From Globomyces pollinis-pini (taxonomy: Eukaryota; Chytridiomycota; Chytridiomycetes; Rhizophydiales; Globomycetaceae): 64,000 nucleotides of DNA. Below the pieces are notes generated by a model. That model was not told the origin of the DNA and made no database searches. It saw nothing but the letters and a program-made list of their open reading frames with translations. The stretch lies in contig MU621091.1 in assembly GCA_025399215.1 (NCBI GenBank), positions 148,027 to 212,026 of the forward strand. The letters are read 5' to 3'. Both the position numbers and the translations under genes were made by a program. This document shows positions 19,562-30,273 of the stretch, piece after piece; within the stretch, counting starts at the first letter, position 1, and each line of letters opens with the position of its first letter.

Positions 19562-22269
19562 TTAATGTCGTTTACGAGAAGAGTTAGGTCGATCTTTTGG
19601 GATTTGCGCTAAACGAGACGGATGTACAAACGGAGTTGGGATTGGTGCAGATGTAGCATGAGATTCAGCCTTGATCAATGGATCTGAAGGTTCTGCTTTG
19701 ATGATAGGTTCCGCCTTGACTTCTGCTTTGACAGAAGAATAAGGTTCAACTTTGACGGAAGACTCTGCTTTGACAGAAGAATAAGGTTCTACCTTCACTT
19801 TCTTTGAGTCTTCAGAACGTTCAGGAGACCGAAGATTGCGTTTACGTTCAGGAGATCTTCTGGACTTGTTACGATAGTTCGGTGAAGGAGATCTTCCATT
19901 TCGTTTTTCCCCAACTGGTGACCGATGTCGACGTCTTTCAGGTGAAGGTGAACGCCTTCTGCGCCTATCTGGAGATGGAGAACGTCTTTTGCGTCTTTCA
20001 GGAGATGGTGAATGTCTTCTACGTCTTTCAAGGGATGGTGAACGTCTTCGACGGGTTTCAGGAGATTGGGACCGTTTTCTACGCCTTTCGGGTGATGGAG
20101 ATCTTTTTTTACGGATTTCAGGAGATGGAGAACGTCTTCTTCGACTTACAGGCGAAGGGGATCGTCCCTTACGTCTTTCTCTGACAGGTGATTTGCGTCG
20201 GTGTCGATCTCTAGAAACAGACCTTTCCTTGCGGGTTTCAGGAGATGGTGTTCGTCTACTTCGTCTTTCATACCTTTCAGGTGAGCGAGAAGTTCGGCGG
20301 GGTTCTGGTGAATCATCTTGACGTCTACCGGCTGAAGATCGACGTTCACGCCTTGGAGGAGATGGAGACCGATGAGAAACTTTTGTTGGTGGTGATCGTC
20401 TACGTTGGCGAACTTCAGGCGAGGGTGATTTTCTCCTATCACGACGAGCGGGAGATACTGATCGTCTTGAGACTGGTTTTCTTGGAGATGCTTCAGAGTC
20501 GCTATCTGAATCAGTCTCAGAGTCAGAATCGGAGTCGGATGAGCTACTACTATCAGAACCACTGTCCGATGAGCTTGAATCATTTTGAACAACTGGTTTA
20601 GGGGCAGTCTTGATAAACTCACGTAAGTCCTCTGTCAATGCACCCATACCAATACTGGTAAAGTAATTGATAGCAAAACGAGTATTTCTAGGATTATCTT
20701 TTGGAAAGAGTCCATCAAAGACACCACGAGTAACCATTCCACCAGCAGTTTCCACTGTCACAACCAATTCCTTATCATTCAACTTTTGACCTAACTTTGG
20801 TAATCCCATTGCTTCAACAAGTTCTTGGAATAAAATCTTGCAAAAAATACGCGAGGATGAAGTAGTATCGGCTTCAGTAAGTCGAACAAGTGCAAACACT
20901 TCCCAAGTCAATCCGTCAGATGCCAATAGATGGGAGAAAAATTTAGCAATGTTACGTAAACGATTGGTTTCAAATCGATGGATAGTTTTATAAGTTTCTT
21001 CAAAAGCAGCACTGAAGGATGCAGCCCAATCTGGAGAGACTCTGCAAAATCTTTCGCCAAGTAATCCATAAAAGTTCACATAGTTTTTTTCTTGAGAACA
21101 ACATTCTATAACCATATTCGCAAGCTCGATTTCTTGTCCAGGTTGAATTTCAAGCTTCATCAGTTTGTGAGCACATTCTTCGAAATTAAGGGATGACATG
21201 ATTGTCAAATAAATTGCACGTCTCAAGTTGACAAGATTGGTATTCGTTTGATCTTGAATTTGAACCTTTCGTTGAGTTTCCAATTGTTCCTCATCATCAT
21301 CGGATGAGCTTGATTCCTCTGAGCCAGACCCCTCCTCTTCACTAGATTCTTCACCCAATATTTCACGCTTCATATATTCGTACTGCTGTTCATTTTCAAG
21401 GAATTTCGGGTCGTTTTTAAACACATTTAAAGATTCTTTTGTATCTAGAGGATCAGTTAGGGCTATCAAATGTGTGATCTGCTCTGATTCTTCCACGATA
21501 TCCAAGCCTTCTGGAATAGACGGATTATCATTAAATTTCTCTTTTCGCACCTGAAATAGTACTTCTACCATATATTGAGTACGCTTGTCAATTCCTCCTT
21601 CATGCAAAATCCCACGGAATCGCTCAAAGATTGCATTGCAAGCTTTGGTTGAGTCGGACAATAGAAAAGCACCAACTTGACGCATAAAACCAACTGCTAC
21701 CTCAACTGAATCGTCAGTAGGTTTCTCCAAGAGCAACATCAAGATCTGAAGTGCTATAACTTCATCAGCGACTCTTTGGTTGACCAGATGAGCAATAAAA
21801 TTGGTAGATGAGAGACATGCTTGTTTATCACTTCGCTTATAAGATCTTCTGAATTGGGCCAAGAGTCTCATGATTAGTAATTCACCAATCATTGGGAACT
21901 TTGTATTGATCACAGATACAATAGCGGAAAAGATTGGAGTGAATGGTTGTGAGGCTGCCTGAGCTTTCATTAACGAACGACATAACAATCCTTGACCTCG
22001 AAGAAGGTTTTCACCAAAGATTTCCGGTATAATGAATTTGATATTTGACACATTAACTTTGTTGATCAAACCGTTTAATGATTTTTTCAGTGCTTCCCAA
22101 GTCAAACGTTGATAATCCTCTGAAGTCTTATCTGTGATATTCTTTTGCATCTGTTTAAGTCTTGCGGGAGTGATATCTAAGATGAACAAAAGTATAACTT
22201 ACAAGCACCACCGGTTCTTCCAAAGAAAGACGAAGTCTCATTCACGATGACAGTTTTCTTTGATTCCAT
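19562..22269 (-). CDS. CWC22: Pre-mRNA splicing factor CWC22 with RS domain
   Basis: A 22-codon first exon (22269-22204) and one long exon (22177-19562) are joined over a 26-nt intron; 893 residues. The start fits R-T-G-G-A-Y-I-T-P-A-R-L, the conserved CWC22 opening. A MIF4G domain follows (W-E-A-L-K-K-S-L-N-G-L-I-N-K-V-N), then an acidic Ser/Glu patch, then an MA3 domain (L-R-R-A-I-Y-L-T-I-M-S-S). The last third is an arginine/serine domain with more than ten R-R-R-S-P-S-P-E type units. It ends in repeats of S-V-K-V/A-E-P. CWC22 binds eIF4A3 in the spliceosome and is needed for first-step activation and exon-junction deposition. The RS tail, missing in budding yeast, resembles animal and plant forms and suits an intron-rich genome. 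Confidence 0.92.
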
Positions 22270-22515
22270 TTTGAAGTGGAATGTGGATCAGGGAGAAAAA
22301 AAAATGAGATTTTCAAGAGAGTAAGGCAAGGGGCATCAGAGAAGGAGAAGGAACCAAATAGAGAATCTTCTAGTCAAGAATGAAGCGCAATGCCGTGAAG
22401 GGTCTGCAGTTTGTCACTAGCGGTCTTTCAATCGACCTTTTCTAGATGGTTTTATATTTTTGAAATTTTTTCAATTTTAATCGCAAAAGTAAATACTTTA
22501 GCACTAAATAGTAGG

Positions 22516-24092
22516 ATGTTCAGAGCAATTGCGAAATCATCAGTCAAGGTAGACAATAGTTCATTGCTCATCTTTAGCGATACTCCATTAAAACTACCCC
22601 AACTCCTTCCACTGCCTCCATCACTCACTCGTATGCTGCTTCCCTTGCCAGCATCCCTACCACTAGAGTTACTAAATTATCAAATGGCTTTACCATTGCT
22701 ACTGAAGCTAGCTCTAACAGTAAAACCGCTACTGTAGGTGTTTGGATTGATGCTGGTTCTCGTTTTGAAAACGAAAAGAACAATGGTGTTGCCCATTTCT
22801 TGGAACATATGGCTTTCAAGGTATCAATTTTCATATACTTATTTTAAGGGAACAAAATCTCGTTCTCAACAACAGTTGGAAACTCAAATTGAGAACATGG
22901 GAGGACACTTGAATGCATACACTTCTCGTGAACAAACTGTTTACTACGCCAAGGCAATGTCCTCTGATGTTGCTGCTTCAGTAGACATCTTGGCCGATAT
23001 CCTTCAAGGTTCCACTTTGGCTCCTGATGCCATTGAACGTGAACGTGGTGTTATTAACCGTGAATCCGAAGAAGTTGATAAGAACAAGGAAGAAGTTGTT
23101 TTTGATCATTTGCATGGTATTGCATTCCAAGGCAGTTCCTTAGGATACACCATTCTTGGCCCTAAAAAGAACATTGACACTATTTCTCGCCAAGACTTGC
23201 TTGAGTACATTTCCGCAAATTATACTCCTGAAAGAATGGTAATGCTTTTTTTTTCTTGCATATTTTCTGACTTATTTCATCTAATTTAATGAATTATTAT
23301 TAAATATTTCAGGTTCTCGCTGCAGCTGGTGGAGTTGATCACGACGCTCTAGTTAAGCAAGCCGAAAAATTGTTCGGCTCATTAAAGACTGGTGTTCCAC
23401 GTCCTCAATTGATTTCAAAGCCAACTTTCATTGGTTCAGATTTACGGTAATTGTTCTGACATTAATAGTTTAGTGCTCGTTTTGATTCACACCCAACTGC
23501 CCACATTGCTCTTGCTGTTGAAGGTGCTAGTTGGACCTCACCTGACTACTGGCCACTCTTGGTTGCCCAATCTATTATTGGATCTTGGGATAGATCTTTG
23601 GGAGCTGCTAGCCACACCTCGTCTGTCTTTGCAAACAGATTTGCCAAACACGGTCTTGGTAACTCATTCATGTCATTCAACACTTCTTACACTGATACCG
23701 GTCTCTTTGGAACCTACTTCGTCAGTGAAAATTTCAAAGAGCTTGATTTGATCTGTCACGGACTCCAACAAGAATGGCACCGACTTGCCTCTGCTGTCAG
23801 TGACGTTGAAGTTTTCAGAGCTAAAAATCAACTGAAAACTTCTCTATTACTTTCTTTAGATGGTACTACCCCAGTCTGTGAAGATATTGGAAGACAATTA
23901 CTTGTTTACGGTAAACGATTAACTCCATGGGAAATCGATGGTCTTATTGAAAAGGTTACTGCAGATCAAGTGATGAAAGCTGTCTCTGAATATATTATTG
24001 ATAGAGAAGTTGCCGTTGTTGGATACGGACCTGTTGAAGGATTATCAGATTATCTTCGTATTCGTCAAGCTATGGCTCCAATGTATCTCTGA
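22516..24092 (+). CDS. Mitochondrial processing peptidase beta subunit
   Basis: Five exons with introns 22549-22577, 22821-22848, 23239-23312 and 23447-23473 splice to 472 residues. The first 40 residues are Ser/Thr/Ala/Arg-rich without acids, a typical mitochondrial presequence. The inverted zinc site H-F-L-E-H (M16 family H-x-x-E-H) is followed by the distal Glu in R-E-S-E-E-V, so this is the catalytic beta subunit rather than alpha or a bc1 core protein. The flanking [15 protein letters not shown] and [12 protein letters not shown] are standard. It removes presequences in the matrix. Codon choice is visibly more C-ending than in its neighbours, suggesting high expression. Confidence 0.92.
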
Positions 24093-24163
24093 GTGTTTTA
24101 CACATAATAAATATTCAAAGATGAATTATTTTTTTAGTTTGTTTATTACGTTTTAGAAATAGA

Positions 24164-25155
24164 TTAGCAAGACTGGTCACCAACCCAGCCATAATAGCCA
24201 GTGTGTTTCGTAACATCCAATAAACCAATGGGCATAGCACATAAAGATGATTGGTGTGCTTCTCCAGTTAGTCCTACGGTTTTGCATTCGACAGTTGTTC
24301 TCTTATCAAGTAGGGCGGAGTATGGTGTTTTGGAGTGGTAAAAACCAGCTTCTTGAAAAGGAATGATTGGCACTATTATATTAGTCACGCCAGACTAACC
24401 TGGATCACCACGTTGAATGATACGTCTACTTCCTGCAAACTTTAAACCATCAACAAACATAGCCCAAGCCAGATTACCTAACCTTGGAGCTCCATACGTA
24501 TATAAATGAACTCGATCACTTAAATCGTTCGTGAAAGCAAAATCTGTAGCTGCCAAAGTTGCTAAAGCACCTCCCAACGAATGTCCTACAAAGAAGATTG
24601 GCCAATCAGCATGTAACTTTGCTAAATCCAAAGCTTTTGGTTGAATTTGATCACGTATTGATTCATAAACTTTCTTCATTCCTTGGTGTACCTAACAATT
24701 CAAGGTATATGCGCCATGTACCTTTATATTCGCGGGATATGCCTTATTGCTAGAAGGTTGTGGTAACCAATGAACAACACTTTGATCCAATTCCAAATTC
24801 AATTCCAGATTTTTTAACGTTTTCGATCCTCTAAACATCACAACAATCATCTTTAATTCTTCATGATATCCTACTAGACTAAAATATCAATCATGTGTAT
24901 GTTTTAAACCTAAATCCATCTGTTTGATTGTTCTTTCCGACTGCTACAATCTGTGTTTGTTCCACTATTCCTGTACAAACACCTTTACCACATTTCAAAG
25001 TCTCGGAATCGAATACACTAGGACAGTCTAGAGGTTAGTAGTCATAGATTACAAGTTGCAGTAGAGTATTGAGCAAATAATGAAAATGGATCGTAGGACG
25101 AAGTAGGGGCAGATAAGATTGGGTAAACGTAAATTAAAATTGTTGATAGTTTCAT
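24164..25155 (-). CDS. Secreted class 3 lipase
   Basis: Five exons joined by introns of 25, 31, 30 and 27 nt give 292 residues with ATG at 25155. The first 17 residues (M-K-L-S-T-I-L-I-Y-V-Y-P-I-L-S-A) form a signal peptide. The lipase_3 core has V-F-R-G-S-K, the nucleophile elbow F-V-G-H-S-L-G-G-A-L, the acid region Q-R-G-D-P-V-P, and a candidate catalytic His in G-F-Y-H-S-K-T. Paired cysteines support an extracellular enzyme. It should hydrolyse triacylglycerols or related esters outside the cell. It borders the GH16 cluster and may be part of the same secreted digestive set; that link is inference. Confidence 0.88.
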
Positions 25156-25442
25156 GGTTTAGATTTGAATATTTTGTAAATGTCACTAATCCATTTTTAA
25201 AGGTGGTCGTGGATTTCCAATTTTGACCCAACGAACGCGTCTAAACCATTTAATGTTGAAATGATCATAGTCGAAAATATTGCTGTAAATCTATTATAGC
25301 GTTAATATTGAGCGATTTGATCATCATTGTTATAAAGCTAAAAATATACATTGATCCAATCTGAACACGTAAGTGTAACTTGGGTTCTTCATAACGTGGA
25401 GATGCTAGTGTTTTCATGCACAATCAAATTTATGCTTTCAAA
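25156..25442. promoter_or_regulatory. Divergent spacer of lipase and GH16 gene A, TATA-like box
   Basis: A TATAAAG sequence lies at 25331-25337, about 105 bases ahead of the GH16 start. The rest of the 287-bp spacer is AT-rich without recognisable elements. Confidence 0.35.
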
Positions 25443-26192
25443 ATGATTTTAATTAGCTTGCTACTACAATTAGCATTGGCCCAATCTACAACATGTAATC
25501 GGGGAGGCGATTTACTATTCATGTCTGATTTTAGTACAAAAGTTGATGACTACGTATGGTGGCCGGAATATTACTCTACAAATGGAGAAAGGCAAGTGTA
25601 TGTGACAAACAGTGTTACGTTGTTTGCTGAACAAGGAAATATGATTTTAAAAGCTTATAAGGAAAAAGGAATTTGGAGATCTGCACGAGTTCGAACTGGT
25701 GACGGTTGGAATAATTTTCGAGCTGAAGTGACTTTCAAGCTAGATCGTGAATCTGATGGAGCATTTCCAGCTATTTGGATGATCCCAGAAGGAAGAAATA
25801 TTGTATGGCCTCGCGATGGAGAGATTGATTTAATGGAATATAGTCAATCTTTTCCAATTAGTCCAGTCCAACAAGGTGTTCAAACTCAACTCCAGAATAG
25901 TGGAGCAGGTCCTAAATGGCGAAATTGTAATCCAAATGTTACCGATTGGGTGACAGTTGCAGTGGAACAAACTGAGACTGCTGTGTCATTCTTTTGTAAT
26001 GGCGAATTCAATGGTGCATACAAGAGACCCGAAAAATACAACCATAACAATTGGCCATTCAGTGCCAATCGTTTTCACATGACAATCAACTATGCTATAC
26101 AGCCTAACTTTATGAGACCTGTTCCTAGACATATCAATTCACTTTCCATGATGGTATCAAAAGTTCAAGTAACCAGTTGTTTTGATTCTTAA
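25443..26192 (+). CDS. Secreted GH16-family beta-glucanase, paralogue A
   Basis: Single exon. I start at the Met at 25443, which begins a textbook signal peptide (M-I-L-I-S-L-L-L-Q-L-A-L-A-Q); an in-frame Met nine codons upstream is less likely. Mature part about 235 residues. The GH16 catalytic motif is D-G-E-I-D-L-M-E-Y at about residue 125, with both catalytic Glu and the middle Asp. Family landmarks are G-W-N-N-F-R-A-E-V, D-G-A-F-P-A-I-W-M and an even number of Cys. GH16 enzymes cut or transfer beta-1,3(4)-glucans or galactans with retention. It is one of four paralogues in 4.6 kb. The substrate is not decidable by eye. Confidence 0.88.
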   Translation: MILISLLLQLALAQSTTCNRGGDLLFMSDFSTKVDDYVWWPEYYSTNGERQVYVTNSVTLFAEQGNMILKAYKEKGIWRSARVRTGDGWNNFRAEVTFKLDRESDGAFPAIWMIPEGRNIVWPRDGEIDLMEYSQSFPISPVQQGVQTQLQNSGAGPKWRNCNPNVTDWVTVAVEQTETAVSFFCNGEFNGAYKRPEKYNHNNWPFSANRFHMTINYAIQPNFMRPVPRHINSLSMMVSKVQVTSCFDS

Positions 26193-26270
26193 AACAATAA
26201 AAAAACATATCAAATTACTGGCTGTTGTGATGAACATCTATCGAGTGTTTATTACAGGTCAAGATTACGA

Positions 26271-26855
26271 TCAAGTACTTGCGTATTTAGCGATAATGCG
26301 AGATAGAGTATTTCTGTTTCGGACTGTCAAATCACATTCCAATAGCTTTTCAAAAGAGACTTTAAATAGTGGAGATTCACTCATTTTCGTTTTGGAATAC
26401 CAGACATATTCTAAATCACGACACACTAATTGATCTTCATCCGAAGAATGCTTCATTAACAAGTTTCGCTTCTCTTCTGTTAATTTTGATTTTAAAAATG
26501 CAATATTGGTTGTTGGATAGGAGGTATCAAGTGATTGGATAATATCTTGTAATTCAGAAATAGACCTGACAAAGACAGGAATTGTACCAAATTCTGACTC
26601 TAAAAACTCTTCAATATGAGAATGAACTGGAGGAGATTTGGAAGTAAATATAACATTTCCACTAGCAATGAAAGTTTCTACATCCTTATATCCAGCATTG
26701 ACAAATGATTTTGCTAAATCTTTCATTAAAATACGTCGGCCTCCCACATTGATACCACGAAGAAAAGCACAATATTTCATTGTTGGACGTGATTTTTTAG
26801 AAGTTGATTCAGTCTCTGTTTCCTTTGTTGATTTTTCTGGTGTTTTTCTTTTCAT
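26271..26855 (-). CDS. DUF1697-family protein
   Basis: Single exon, 194 residues. After a basic Lys/Thr/Ser-rich 25-residue leader the protein follows the DUF1697 pattern: A-F-L-R-G-I-N-V-G-G-R-R, M-K-D-L, F-I-A-S-G-N-V-I-F and, at the end, L-T-V-R-N-R-N-T-L. This family is overwhelmingly bacterial, with scattered eukaryotic members, and its function is unknown. The intronless structure amid intron-bearing genes, and its place inside the GH16 cluster, fit acquisition from bacteria followed by domestication. The leader could direct it to the nucleus. Transfer is an inference that needs a tree. Confidence 0.85.
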   Translation of the reverse strand: MKRKTPEKSTKETETESTSKKSRPTMKYCAFLRGINVGGRRILMKDLAKSFVNAGYKDVETFIASGNVIFTSKSPPVHSHIEEFLESEFGTIPVFVRSISELQDIIQSLDTSYPTTNIAFLKSKLTEEKRNLLMKHSSDEDQLVCRDLEYVWYSKTKMSESPLFKVSFEKLLECDLTVRNRNTLSRIIAKYAST

Positions 26856-27053
26856 AGGAAAGAATTCTATTTAAAAAAAACTCACGGTTCACTCTCTACA
26901 GCGCGTAAAACTTTACAAAATCTTATCAATACAAAGGGATATTATCTCTAAAAACCATTAAAGAATTCAAAAAAAAAAAAAAAAACTTGAAACACCAACG
27001 CTTAATTTGGAAGTGATGTAAATCCATCAAAAACGTTCCTAAACTTAACCATA

Positions 27054-27848
27054 ATGTCCCCAACTTTACTCTTATTGCTTATTCAAAGTGTTTTCGGACA
27101 GCAAACTACATGTGTGAGAGGTGGAAACAATCTTTACACATCATCCTTCTCTCGTGGTGTTGATTCAAGCTTTTGGAGTCACGAATACTATTCCCCAAAT
27201 GGAGAACGACAGGTTTATACTAACAATGCAGATACTTTCTATACCAGTGGTGGAAACTTGGTCATCAGAGCGTTCAAGGATAATAGAGGAACGTGGAATT
27301 CCGCTCGATTGCTCGCAAATAGAGGATGGAACAATTTCCGTGCAGAAGTGGTATTTAAACTAGACCAAGCTGTTGATGGAGCATTCCCGGCCATTTGGAT
27401 GCAACCTGTTGGTGGATGGGCACCAGATGATGGAGAAATTGATTTGATGGAATACAGTCAAGCATTTCCAGTAAGTCCAGTACAACAAGCAGTACAAACA
27501 AGATCACAAAATAATGGGTGGGGGCCAACATTTAGAAGATGCAACCCTGATGTAACCAATTGGGTAAATGTTGCTGTTGAACAAACCGATAGAGCTGTTA
27601 CATTCTATTGTAATGGTCAACTTAGTGGTGCATACAATCGTCCTGAAAATTCCAATTTCGATAATTGGCCTTTCTCAAGCAAACAATACGCGCTAACTTT
27701 GAATTATGCTATTCAACCTTCTTTTATGGGGCCTGTTCCAGATCATGTTAATTCTTTGTCCATGACTATCTCGTCAATCAAAGTCACATCATGTTTTTCA
27801 GATGCTAACGGAAGTAACAACATGGTGGTTGGTAGCGCACCGTTATAA
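27054..27848 (+). CDS. Secreted GH16-family beta-glucanase, paralogue B
   Basis: Single exon, 264 residues, signal peptide M-S-P-T-L-L-L-L-L-I-Q-S-V-F-G-Q. The catalytic motif D-D-G-E-I-D-L-M-E-Y is intact. It is co-linear with paralogue A over the whole length and adds a short tail ending in V-V-G-S-A-P-L, which paralogue C also has (M-G-S-A-P-E-N). This tail links B and C as the closest pair. A 17-A homopolymer lies about 70 bases upstream. The stop is 63 bp from the convergent stop of paralogue C. Confidence 0.88.
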   Translation: MSPTLLLLLIQSVFGQQTTCVRGGNNLYTSSFSRGVDSSFWSHEYYSPNGERQVYTNNADTFYTSGGNLVIRAFKDNRGTWNSARLLANRGWNNFRAEVVFKLDQAVDGAFPAIWMQPVGGWAPDDGEIDLMEYSQAFPVSPVQQAVQTRSQNNGWGPTFRRCNPDVTNWVNVAVEQTDRAVTFYCNGQLSGAYNRPENSNFDNWPFSSKQYALTLNYAIQPSFMGPVPDHVNSLSMTISSIKVTSCFSDANGSNNMVVGSAPL

Positions 27849-27911
27849 TCCGTGTTCTTTTTTTATCAATATCAATAAATTTAAAAAGCTTAGTTGTTTG
27901 GAGATAATTTA

Positions 27912-28706
27912 TTAATTTTCTGGAGCACTTCCCATCACTGCATGAGAGCTGCCTGTGGACCTACTAAAGCAATCGGTCACCACAACAGAGGATATAAACA
28001 TTGATAGAGATTCAATTCCTCTTGGTGGAGGAGGCATAAAATAGGGTTGAATGGCATAGTTGAGAATCAACGAGAAAGGTTTGTTTGCAAATGGCCAATT
28101 GTTAATATTTGCATCTCTTGGCTTCACGTATGCACCACTAAACTGACCATTACAGAAAAATGAGACGGCTTCATCAGTTTGTTCAACAGCAACAGATACC
28201 CAATTCGTTACATCAGGATTACAATTTCGCCATTTGGGACCACCACCACTATTCTGATTTTGAGTTTGAACACCTTGCTGTACTGGCGAGACAGGAAATG
28301 CTTGACTGTATTCCATAATATTAATTTCACCATCTCTTGGCCAAATTCCATCAACTGGTAACATCCAAATAGCTGGAAAAGCACCATTTACAGCTTGGTC
28401 TAGCCTAAACCGGACTTCAGCTCTGAAATTGTTCCAACCCCGAAAACTGCGAACTCTAGCAGATTTCCATTGATTTCTGTCCTTGAAGGCCCTCAAGACC
28501 ATATTACCATCAGCAGCAAATAGTGTTTGACTATCAGTTGTATATATCTGTTTTTCACCATTTGTGGAATAATATTCAGGAAACCAAACGTGAGGATCCA
28601 CTCCATTTGAAAAATCCGACCTGAATAACACATTCCCACCTGATTGACAAGACGATTGGGCAAGTATTTGGTTTAAATAAGCGAGAAGGTAAATCAAAGC
28701 AACCAT
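27912..28706 (-). CDS. Secreted GH16-family protein, paralogue C, with D-to-N change in the active site
   Basis: Single exon, 264 residues, signal peptide ending at A-Q-S-S-C. It matches A and B along its length (W-N-N-F-R-A-E-V, N-G-A-F-P-A-I-W-M, N-W-P-F). The catalytic strand, however, reads D-G-E-I-N-I-M-E-Y: the middle Asp of E-x-D-x-x-E is Asn (codon AAT on the minus strand near 28,325). Both catalytic Glu remain. In GH16 this Asp shapes the active site and tunes the nucleophile, so activity may be weakened or shifted toward binding. It converges with B and lies tail-to-tail with it. Confidence 0.85.
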   Translation of the reverse strand: MVALIYLLAYLNQILAQSSCQSGGNVLFRSDFSNGVDPHVWFPEYYSTNGEKQIYTTDSQTLFAADGNMVLRAFKDRNQWKSARVRSFRGWNNFRAEVRFRLDQAVNGAFPAIWMLPVDGIWPRDGEINIMEYSQAFPVSPVQQGVQTQNQNSGGGPKWRNCNPDVTNWVSVAVEQTDEAVSFFCNGQFSGAYVKPRDANINNWPFANKPFSLILNYAIQPYFMPPPPRGIESLSMFISSVVVTDCFSRSTGSSHAVMGSAPEN

Positions 28707-28738
28707 TGAATATTCAATTTACCACATCAACGTCATTT

Positions 28739-28746
28739 CTTTTATA
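28739..28746 (-). promoter_or_regulatory. TATA box of GH16 paralogue C
   Basis: TATAAAAG on the minus strand, 33 bases ahead of the start codon at 28706, the only strong TATA match in the 371-bp spacer 28707-29077. The rest of that spacer holds a T-rich tract near 28,950 and no gene. Confidence 0.4.
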
Positions 28747-29077
28747 GACAGATAATGCAGTGGCACATATAACCAGAAAAGGCTACTTGCGGTAACTACC
28801 ATAAACAAACTATATCTCATCTACTGACTTGGATATGACAAGTAGAACAAGTAGGTTAGCAATTCATTTTAATGCTGTCATTGAATTTTCTTTGTCAATC
28901 CATTTGGTTCACTGTTAGAAGGGACCTTTGAAACACGTATCAATTGTTTTTTTTTTTGTGAAACAGGTTACTAAAATAAAGAATTATGAATCTAAAAATG
29001 ACGTACATGGAAGCAACACAGATAGGAATTTAAATCAATTTGTTTTATTCTAAAGAGATGTGATGTCTGTAATATTA

Positions 29078-29994
29078 CTATTTCAGGAAATAGAATAGAA
29101 ATATCATAAGCAACGCTATAGAGTTGAATGTAGATGGGTTTCCTGACTTAGATGGTTCTGGAACACCAGTGGCAGTAGTGACAGAAGTCAAAGAAGTTAC
29201 TGGGATAGATGGAGCAGGGTTGCAGTCATAAACAGTCACGTTAGAGATGGTCATTTTAAGCGTGTCAATGTTATCGGGCACACGAGCACTCCATTGTGGT
29301 TCGACGGCATATGCGATTGTTAATCCGAACGGGTATTCTTGACTATATGGCCACTGTGAAATTGTAAACGGATCGGGTCGATTATATGTTCCACTTTCAA
29401 CGTCATTACAAAGGAATTGAATCGATTTATCTAATTTTATAACTGATACTTTCACAAAGTTGGTGACATCAGGTCTGCAATTGTAGAATGCAATTCCTGT
29501 CCCAGAGTTACCATATTGAGTTTGAATAGTTTGTATTAATGGAGTATTGGGAAATACTGTATTAAACTCCATTAAATCAATTTCCCCATCTTTGGGCCTA
29601 ACTAAATAAATACTTATGGAGTTGATTACCAAGATACTTTGTCTCCTCGTGGTAAAATAAATATCGAAGGAAACGCTCCAGGAGACACTTTGTCCAACTT
29701 GAATGTCACATCCATTCTAAAGTATAACCATTCGGCTGCAGTTCGAACTCTGGCCGAAGTCCAGTCACCATTTGGTTGTCTAAGAGCGCTAAGAACTAAT
29801 GCACCATCAACAACATCAATATTTGAAGAAGTATTAGTGTAAATTTGACGCTCTCCATTGACATGAAAGTAATCATGGTGCCAATTGTGCAACTCGGATT
29901 TGGTAAACCTTGACTGAAAGAGAGTAGTTCCATTTGGATAGCAGATATCTGGAGAGGCAGAAGCCATTAGGGGGAAGTTAGAATGAACCAGCAT
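29078..29994 (-). CDS. GPI-type GH16-family glucanase/transglycosylase, paralogue D
   Basis: Two exons, 29994-29630 and 29597-29078, with a 32-nt intron (29598-29629) that joins exactly at W-P-K-D-G-E-I-D-L-M-E-F, the catalytic strand; 294 residues. The most diverged of the four paralogues. It alone has an intron, and it has a Ser/Thr/Pro-rich stalk (S-V-T-T-A-T-G-V-P-E-P) followed by a hydrophobic C-terminus (L-L-M-I-F-L-F-Y-F-L-K). This suggests GPI anchoring at the surface, as in fungal Crh-type wall transglycosylases. The N-terminal 13 residues make a short signal peptide, so an additional upstream exon is possible. It probably works on the cell's own wall, whereas A to C are soluble. Confidence 0.8.
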
Positions 29995-30273
29995 TTTGAC
30001 AATTGGAAGAGATAAAGTGGCCTAAAGTATTTAAGGAAATTCATAGCGGTAAACGAGGCACAAGCGGAGTATCCAATTAGCAAATAGATACCAATCGTAA
30101 GGTCGTGTGTGGTAAATACTATACGTGATTGGTTGAAAACTCGACAGATTCCATCCTGTTCAATGTATTGAATTGTTGAATTTTTTTCATCCAATTCACT
30201 GACTGATTTCTAATTCAATTGAAAATTCAATCCACAAATTTGAACACACAAAGGACGGTAGAAAATTCATCAA

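Noticed and set aside
19804..20601. Long plus-strand ORFs opposite CWC22
   Set aside because: Shadows of the RS-domain repeats; the minus frame has clear MIF4G and MA3 domains.
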